Assembly: GCA_016935975.1 (NCBI GenBank)
Contig: JAFGPX010000288.1
Location: 1 to 60,455 of the forward strand
Direction: 5' to 3'
Source of the DNA: Deltaproteobacteria bacterium
Lineage (GTDB): Bacteria > Myxococcota_A > Polyangia > Fen-1088
Length of the DNA: 60,455 nt
The notes beneath the pieces were generated by a model. It was not told where the DNA came from, ran no database searches, and saw only the letters and a list, made by a program, of their open reading frames with translations. Below, piece after piece: positions 55,587-60,455 of the stretch (positions within the stretch are counted from its first letter, which is position 1; each line of letters opens with the position of its first letter). The translations under genes and the position numbers were made by a program.

Positions 55587-56744
55587 CTACGGAGCGGCCG
55601 GCGGTGGGTTGTCCTCCATGGGATCGACGACGGGGACGGTGACCTTGCGGGCGAAGATGAGCTTGTCGGCGTTTTCGTAGTAGAGCTTGCGCAGAACCTG
55701 TGGCGGCAGGTGGATGGCGTTGACCTTCCAGCGCCCCTGGATGGGCGTCGGGTGGTCGATGTTCTTCCGATCCGTCTCGAAGAAGCGGAAGTGCGCCTCT
55801 TAGAACTTGACCGCGTCTTCGAAGCCGACCGGCGTTTCCGAGACAGAGCCGAGTTGCCAATAGTCGGGACCGATGGCCAGGTCGGTGCCGAACAGAATAC
55901 GGTCCTGGAACTTGATGAAGAAGCGCCGCAGCTTCTCCACGGGGTGACGGCCGAACTCCGGCACGCGCGCCGAGGTGTCCAGGTACACGTTGGGATGGGC
56001 GTCGAGCAGCTTCTCCATGAAGCCGATGTCCTCGGCCATCCCCAGGTGAATGAACAGGAAGGTCGTGTCGGGATGGCGGCTCACCAGCCGCTCGGTCTGC
56101 TTCCACAGCTCCAGCAAGGGCGGGTAGTCCTGGCCGAAAAAGCTCCAATCGGGCGCCAGTTGCAGCTCGTCCCAGCGCTCGTTTTGCGGCGTGGGCGGCT
56201 CGAAGAAGGCCTTGGGATCGCCGACATGAATCGCCACGACGGCGTTCAACTTCGCGGCCGTGGCCATGATGGGAGCGAAGCGGGCGTCGTCGATGCGAAT
56301 GAGCTTCTCGTCGGCATCGCGCGCGCCCAATCCCATGGCCTTGAAGAACTTGATGCCCTTGGCGCCGAACCCGACCTCGCGCGCGAAACGCTCGGCCTCG
56401 AAGTCGCCCCAGCCCGACTCCTCGACGCGCGCCCAGGAAACGTTGGCGAAAAACTCGAAGCGCTCTTTGAGCCGGTGCTTGATGTGCAGCGTGGCCGCAA
56501 AGACGCGCGAGCCCAGGAAACCGCCGTTCTTGTTGCAGAACTTCACCACGCCCACGCGCTCGAAAAGCTTGAGGGCGGTGTCGATCGTCTCATCGAGCGG
56601 CGAGATGAGAGTGTGCGAATCGATCACCGGACCGCGGGCGGCCGGAGCCGGCGGTAGATTGGCCGGGCGCGGTTGATGCTTCCGGCACGCGGCCGCGGCA
56701 ACGAGACAAAGCACAAGGCAAAGCAGGCGGACTGGCGCGACCAT
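55587..56744 (-). pseudogene. Amidohydrolase-like lipoprotein interrupted by an in-frame stop
   Basis: The frame starts at 56744 with a lipoprotein signal (VAAAAC) and runs 314 residues to a TAA at 55800-55802. The same frame then continues for 70 residues (EAHFRFFETDRKNIDHPTPI, ending PPPAAP) to TAG at 55587-55589. The part after the stop is conserved-looking amidohydrolase C-terminus, so the TAA probably replaces a Tyr codon. The body has AIHVGDP, LFIHLGMAED and LFGTDLAIGP metal-site segments. The first metal motif, normally HxH, reads DSHTLI and lacks the second His. The gene may be dead, read through, or affected by a base-call error. Confidence 0.75.
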
Positions 56745-56851
56745 GGCCCCTAGTCTAGTTGAATTGGCCTGCCGCCGGCCACAAGATGAAGAGGCAAGCC
56801 GTCACATTCGGAGGCATGATAGGGGCCCTCCTAGATCCGAGGAGTCTACCC

Positions 56852-58237
56852 ATGAAGAACCCACTGCTCGTTCCCGAACTACGCGACATGATCGCCGACA
56901 ATCGCGTCGAGGATCTTCGCGCCTTCTGCACCAGCACCTCGCCAGATGTCGTCGCCGAGTTCCTGGGCGCGCTGACCGCCGCCGAGCTTGCCGAGGTGCT
57001 GGGGCTCGTGGAAAGCCCCGAGCGCGCCGCGATATTCGCCAATCTGGACGACGACGCTCGCCTCGCGCTCATCGACATCCTCGACAAGGAGGTCGCCTCG
57101 GACCTCATGGCGGCCATGCCGGAAGAGGCCAGGATGGGGTTCCTGGAAAGGCTATCCGATGAACAGCAGGCCAAGATGCGCGCCATCTTCGAGCAGGCCC
57201 CTCCCGAGGAAGCACGTCCTCTACTCGAGACACTGGAGGAGGTCATCGAGAAACCCGAGCCGGGAGAGATGACGGCGGAGGAGATCGCCAGCGAGGTGGC
57301 CGAGCACCTGGAGTGCTTTCGCGTCGCGGGCGGCCGGGTCGAGCGCATCGCGCACATCGAACGGGGCTGCTGGGTCAACATCGTCGAACCGACCAAGGAG
57401 AACCTGCCGCTCATCGCCGAGCACTTCAAGATCCCGCTCGACTTCCTGTCCGCCTCGCTGGATATCGACGAGACGGCGCGCATCGAGGTGGACGAGGGCG
57501 CCACGCTGTTCATCGTCAAGGCGCCCTACTTCGACGAGAGCAACGTCGACGTCCTCTACTTCACGATTCCCATCGGCATCATCCTGGCCAACGGCATCAC
57601 CATCACCGTCTGCTCCAAACCGCAGAGCGTGCTGCGCGCCTTCATGGACAACCAGGTGCGCAATCCGGCCGGCGGCCACCGCTTCATCCTGCAGATCATC
57701 TTCCGTTCCACCCTGCTCTTCCTGCAGCACCTCAAGCAGCTCAACAACGCGGCCAGCGTCATCCAGAAGAAGCTCGAGCAGGAGTCGCGCAATCAGCAGC
57801 TCATCAAGTTGTTCAACATCGAAAAGAGCCTCGTGTACTTCACGACCTCCTTGAAGAGCAACCTGCTCATGCTCGATCGCCTCCGCCGCCTGCGCGGCTT
57901 CGAGCTCAACGAGGAAAACGAAGATCTGCTCGAGGACACCCTCACGGAATGCAAGCAGGCCATCGAGATGGCCAACATCTACAGCGACATCCTGAGCGGC
58001 ATGATGGACGCCTTCGCCTCGGTGATCTCGAACAACCTCAACATCGTCATGCGACTTCTGACCTCCATCACCATCGTCATCACCATTCCCGTCTTGGTAA
58101 CCGGCTTCTTCGGTATGAACGTGGAGTTGCCGCTCGAGAAAGAGCCGTACGCCTTCCTGGCCATCCTCGGCCTGTGCGCGGCGCTCGGCCTGGGCGCCGT
58201 CGCCTACTTCCAACGCAAGCGTTGGCTGGAACCTTGA
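56852..58237 (+). CDS. MgtE_N-CorA fusion, divalent-metal transporter
   Basis: The ATG at 56852 follows GAGGAG by 7 nt and gives 461 residues. Residues about 8-125 form the helical MgtE N-terminal domain (VVAEFLGALTAAELAEVL, LIDILDKEVASDLMAAMPEE), normally a gate of MgtE channels. Residues about 150-461 are a CorA protein with its cytoplasmic funnel, a long stalk helix, and the two C-terminal membrane helices with the selectivity motif GMN in GFFGMNVELP. CorA proteins form pentameric Mg2+ (or Co2+/Ni2+) channels. The fusion would give a CorA pore a Mg-sensing arm taken from an unrelated channel family. Acidic residues after GMN (ELPLEKEP) vary from the usual MPEL. Confidence 0.88.
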   Translation: MKNPLLVPELRDMIADNRVEDLRAFCTSTSPDVVAEFLGALTAAELAEVLGLVESPERAAIFANLDDDARLALIDILDKEVASDLMAAMPEEARMGFLERLSDEQQAKMRAIFEQAPPEEARPLLETLEEVIEKPEPGEMTAEEIASEVAEHLECFRVAGGRVERIAHIERGCWVNIVEPTKENLPLIAEHFKIPLDFLSASLDIDETARIEVDEGATLFIVKAPYFDESNVDVLYFTIPIGIILANGITITVCSKPQSVLRAFMDNQVRNPAGGHRFILQIIFRSTLLFLQHLKQLNNAASVIQKKLEQESRNQQLIKLFNIEKSLVYFTTSLKSNLLMLDRLRRLRGFELNEENEDLLEDTLTECKQAIEMANIYSDILSGMMDAFASVISNNLNIVMRLLTSITIVITIPVLVTGFFGMNVELPLEKEPYAFLAILGLCAALGLGAVAYFQRKRWLEP

Positions 58238-58274
58238 ACCGGCAGCCCCGCGTCTTCGCCGTAGGAGAACCGTC

Positions 58275-59489
58275 GTGCCCGATTTCGACGTCCTGGTCGT
58301 AGGTGCCGGCCCCGCCGGCGCCGCTTGTGCGAAGAGCTGCGTGCAAGCCGGCCTGCGCACCCTGCTCGTGGAGCGGCGGCCCCTGCCACGTTCCAAACCG
58401 TGCTCCGGCCTCGTCGCCCTGGAGGCGGAGCGCTTCGTCACGAAGCATTTCGGCCCCCTGCCGGCCGCTTGCCGCAGCCGTTCGGGCGACTACACGGGCA
58501 TCGCGCTGCACTTCGCGAGCGTGCCGTCCCTCTTCGTGCCCGGCCGGTGCAAGGCCGCCAACGTCTGGCGGCACTCCTTCGATCATTTCCTGGTCGAGCG
58601 CAGCGGGGCCGAGGTGCGCGATGGCACCCGCTGCGCGGCGGTCGAGGAGATCCCGGCGGGCGTCGCGGCCCGTCTATGCGACCGGCCAGGGCAACAAAGC
58701 CGCGTGACCGCGCGCTACCTGGTCGCGTGCGACGGCGGCTACTCGAAGGTCGTCGCTGTCGTCGCTCCCGAGGTGTACCGCCAGACGGCCTGGGCCCTGG
58801 TCTACCAGCGCTACTACCGCGGCCGCATCGAACTCGACCCCGGGCCCTACCACACCTTCCTTGCGCGCGGCATGGGTATCTACACATGGGTCACCTTCAA
58901 GGACGACTTCATCATCGTCGGCTGTGGCTGCATGCGCGGCGACCGCATCGGCGGCTACCACCGCCGCTTCGTCGAGCACCTGCGCTCCCGCTTCGGCTTC
59001 GAGCCCAAGGAGAGCCTGCGCGACGAGGGCTGCCTGGGCAACGCGCTCGGCCCGACCAACCGTTTCTTTCTCGGCAAGGGCCGCGTGCTGGTGGCGGGCG
59101 AGGCAGCCGGCTTTCTGCACTTGGGCGGCGAGGGCATCTCGGCCGCGCTCGCGACGGGCTACCTCGCGGGGCAGGCCGTCGTCTCGGCCATCGCCGAGGG
59201 ACGCGATGCCCTGACCTGCTACCTGGCCGCGACGCGCCACGAGCGCGAGCGGGTGCTCGACCAGTGGAGCTTCACGCGCCTGTTCCGCTCGTTTGCCCAC
59301 CCCCTGGCCCTCGGGGCGGCATTCGCGCGCTATCCGTGGCGCCACTATCCGGGCCTGGTACGCGACACCTATCGCTTCCTCGATCAAGAGGGGCGCGGCA
59401 GCGGCGTGGGCGCGGCCATGGTTCGCAACTCCTGGCAGCGTCTGTGGAGCCGGCGCCGCTACAGCGTCGGCGAGGTGGAGCAGGAATAG
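58275..59489 (+). CDS. Geranylgeranyl-reductase-family FAD oxidoreductase
   Basis: The protein has 404 residues from a GTG at 58275 with a GGAGA site 7 nt upstream. The FAD fold DVLVVGAGPAGAACAKSC is followed by PRSKPCSGLVALEA, a family hallmark, and the second FAD motif VLVAGEAAGFLHLGGEGISA. Members reduce isoprenoid chains or oxidise other lipophilic compounds. The protein is soluble or peripheral. It follows the CorA-fusion gene by 37 bp, but no isoprenoid or carotenoid pathway gene adjoins, except perhaps the partial protein at the right edge. Confidence 0.85.
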   Translation: MPDFDVLVVGAGPAGAACAKSCVQAGLRTLLVERRPLPRSKPCSGLVALEAERFVTKHFGPLPAACRSRSGDYTGIALHFASVPSLFVPGRCKAANVWRHSFDHFLVERSGAEVRDGTRCAAVEEIPAGVAARLCDRPGQQSRVTARYLVACDGGYSKVVAVVAPEVYRQTAWALVYQRYYRGRIELDPGPYHTFLARGMGIYTWVTFKDDFIIVGCGCMRGDRIGGYHRRFVEHLRSRFGFEPKESLRDEGCLGNALGPTNRFFLGKGRVLVAGEAAGFLHLGGEGISAALATGYLAGQAVVSAIAEGRDALTCYLAATRHERERVLDQWSFTRLFRSFAHPLALGAAFARYPWRHYPGLVRDTYRFLDQEGRGSGVGAAMVRNSWQRLWSRRRYSVGEVEQE

Positions 59490-59680
59490 GCAGCCCACGA
59501 GTCTTGGGCGGTTCCTGGCGGACCGGCGGCGGCCGATGGAAGCCTCGGCGAGCGACCGCGAAGGTCGAAGGCGGCCCGCTCCGGGGCCGGGTACGCTGAC
59601 GCCGGCTCCGGCCAAGTCGACGTCGTTCGCTCGACAGGGATTGCGACCTGCAGGGGCCGGCGGTCATCCTAGGGCTAGCC

Positions 59681-60175
59681 ATGGCAGACTCGATCTTCGC
59701 TCTCTCCGCACGCGCCAACCACGGCGGCGAGGTGTCTTTCCGCGACTTCGAGGGAAAGGTGCTTCTGGTCGCGAACACCGCCAGCCGCTGCGGCTTCACG
59801 CAGCAGTACCAGGGCCTCGAGCAGCTGCACAGAACCTACGGGAACCGAGGCCTCGTGGTGCTCGGCTTCCCTTGCGATCAGTTCGCCCACCAGGAGCCTG
59901 GTGACGACGAGGAGATCGCCCGGTTCTGCCAAGTCAACTATGGTGTCACCTTCCCGTTGATGTCCAAGGTAGAGGTCAACGGCCCCGGGGCCCACCCGGT
60001 GTTTCGGTTCTTGAAAGCCCAGGCCCCGGGTTTCCTCGGTCAGCGGGTGAAGTGGAACTTCACCAAGTTCCTCGTGCAGCGGGACGGACGGACCGTCAAA
60101 CGGTTCGCGCCGTATGCGAAACCGGAAAAGCTGGAGAGAGATATTCGCGCCGCGCTTGGCTCCGGACAGGGCTAG
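59681..60175 (+). CDS. Glutathione peroxidase-family thiol peroxidase
   Basis: The protein has 164 residues. The peroxidatic Cys37 lies in NTASRCGFT, with partner Gln71 (FAHQEPG) and the Trp-Asn pair of VKWNFTKFLV near residues 125-126. Cys (not selenocysteine) enzymes of this size usually take electrons from thioredoxin. A second Cys (in GFPCDQF) occupies the place where other members have Asn, and Cys in RFCQVNYG is a candidate resolving residue. It detoxifies organic hydroperoxides in the cytoplasm. No regulator gene adjoins. Confidence 0.95.
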   Translation: MADSIFALSARANHGGEVSFRDFEGKVLLVANTASRCGFTQQYQGLEQLHRTYGNRGLVVLGFPCDQFAHQEPGDDEEIARFCQVNYGVTFPLMSKVEVNGPGAHPVFRFLKAQAPGFLGQRVKWNFTKFLVQRDGRTVKRFAPYAKPEKLERDIRAALGSGQG

Positions 60176-60230
60176 GCTCGGCTTCGGGCACCTCACGAAG
60201 TGCCGGCGCCGATGACGATCGCGTCGTCGA

Positions 60231-60455
60231 TCATGGCGCCGGCTTGCCGGATTGCGGTGTTGGGGTTTCTCTCCGGAGCTTCCGGTCGAGCAGAATGCGG
60301 TTGTAGCGCTGGGTCACCATGCAAGGAAGGTTCACCAGGGCGCCGAAGGCCACCATCACCGCCGCGGCCCAGGGCGGGTTTATGAGAAGAAAGAGCGGCG
60401 CATGCGCCAGCATCACCAGGTGCGCCAGCTCCGCCCGAACGGTCTCCACCCGGAA
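60231..60455 (-). CDS. C-terminal part of a small membrane protein, acyltransferase-like (partial)
   Basis: The frame is open to the right edge of the window, so the N-terminus is missing. The 74 visible residues include a hydrophobic pair of helices and ALVNLPCMVTQRYNRILL. The NLPC..xQRYNR pattern resembles the end of glycosyl-4,4'-diaponeurosporenoate acyltransferase (CrtO-like) proteins. If right, a carotenoid-related gene lies just beyond this window, next to the geranylgeranyl-reductase-like enzyme. Recognition rests on one motif. Confidence 0.55.
   Translation of the reverse strand, partial: FRVETVRAELAHLVMLAHAPLFLLINPPWAAAVMVAFGALVNLPCMVTQRYNRILLDRKLRRETPTPQSGKPAP

Overview
This is a high-GC, gene-dense stretch of chromosome that looks like a Myxococcota (deltaproteobacterial) genome. 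The pointers are a MYXO-CTERM-type sorting tail on a glycoside-hydrolase remnant, a myxobacterial-style Cys-rich motif on a metzincin lipoprotein, Gly/Ser-rich lipoprotein stalks, NtrC-type sigma-54 activators, and a Myxococcus-like LexA operator. I saw no tRNA, rRNA, CRISPR array, insertion sequence or prophage.

Layout. (1) 1-4687: the end of an unknown gene, a short sigma-54 activator, an alpha/beta hydrolase, a rhomboid protease and a secreted protein of unknown function. (2) 4879-9820 (+): a minor-pilin operon (FimT/GspH-, PilV-, PilW- and PilX-like). Its last member carries a Thr/Ser tandem-repeat stalk and a roughly 450-residue C-terminal domain. (3) 24450-9825 (-): a complete type II secretion operon gspC-D-E-F-G-H-I-J-K-L-M-N, running head-on into the pilin operon with 4 bp between the stop codons. 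An NtrC-type response regulator lies just upstream. Good sigma-54 promoter candidates precede both filament operons, at 4842-4858 and 24468-24484. (4) 26718-37503: lexA with an SOS-type operator, a metzincin lipoprotein, a membrane protein followed by an 1802-residue TPR protein, and a PpiD-like chaperone. (5) 37720-44174: a patchwork with a truncated GH16 remnant, a caspase-like/thioredoxin fusion, cardiolipin synthase, a Phd/PIN toxin-antitoxin pair and a beta-propeller lipoprotein that has lost its 5' end. (6) 44416-50088 (+): the rod-elongation operon mreB-mreC-mreD-mrdA-rodA. (7) 50125-60455: a GT-C-like membrane protein, a methyltransferase, a GH5 lipoprotein, an L-2-hydroxyglutarate-oxidase-like enzyme, an amidohydrolase interrupted by an in-frame stop, an MgtE_N-CorA fusion, a geranylgeranyl-reductase-like flavoprotein, a glutathione peroxidase and the end of a small membrane protein.

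How it fits together. The window joins two type IV filament machines (minor pilins and T2SS), probable sigma-54 control of both, and possible secretion cargo (GH5, GH16 remnant, metzincin). A dispersed palindromic repeat of about 110-125 bp occurs in at least three places (15757-15864, 24601-24726, 55442-55556). One copy lies in frame inside gspJ and lengthens the prepilin leader to 93 residues. The observations I rank highest are that repeat insertion, the caspase-like/thioredoxin fusion, the giant PilX-like tip candidate and the paired sigma-54 promoters. All functional calls come from reading the sequence; no database search was run.
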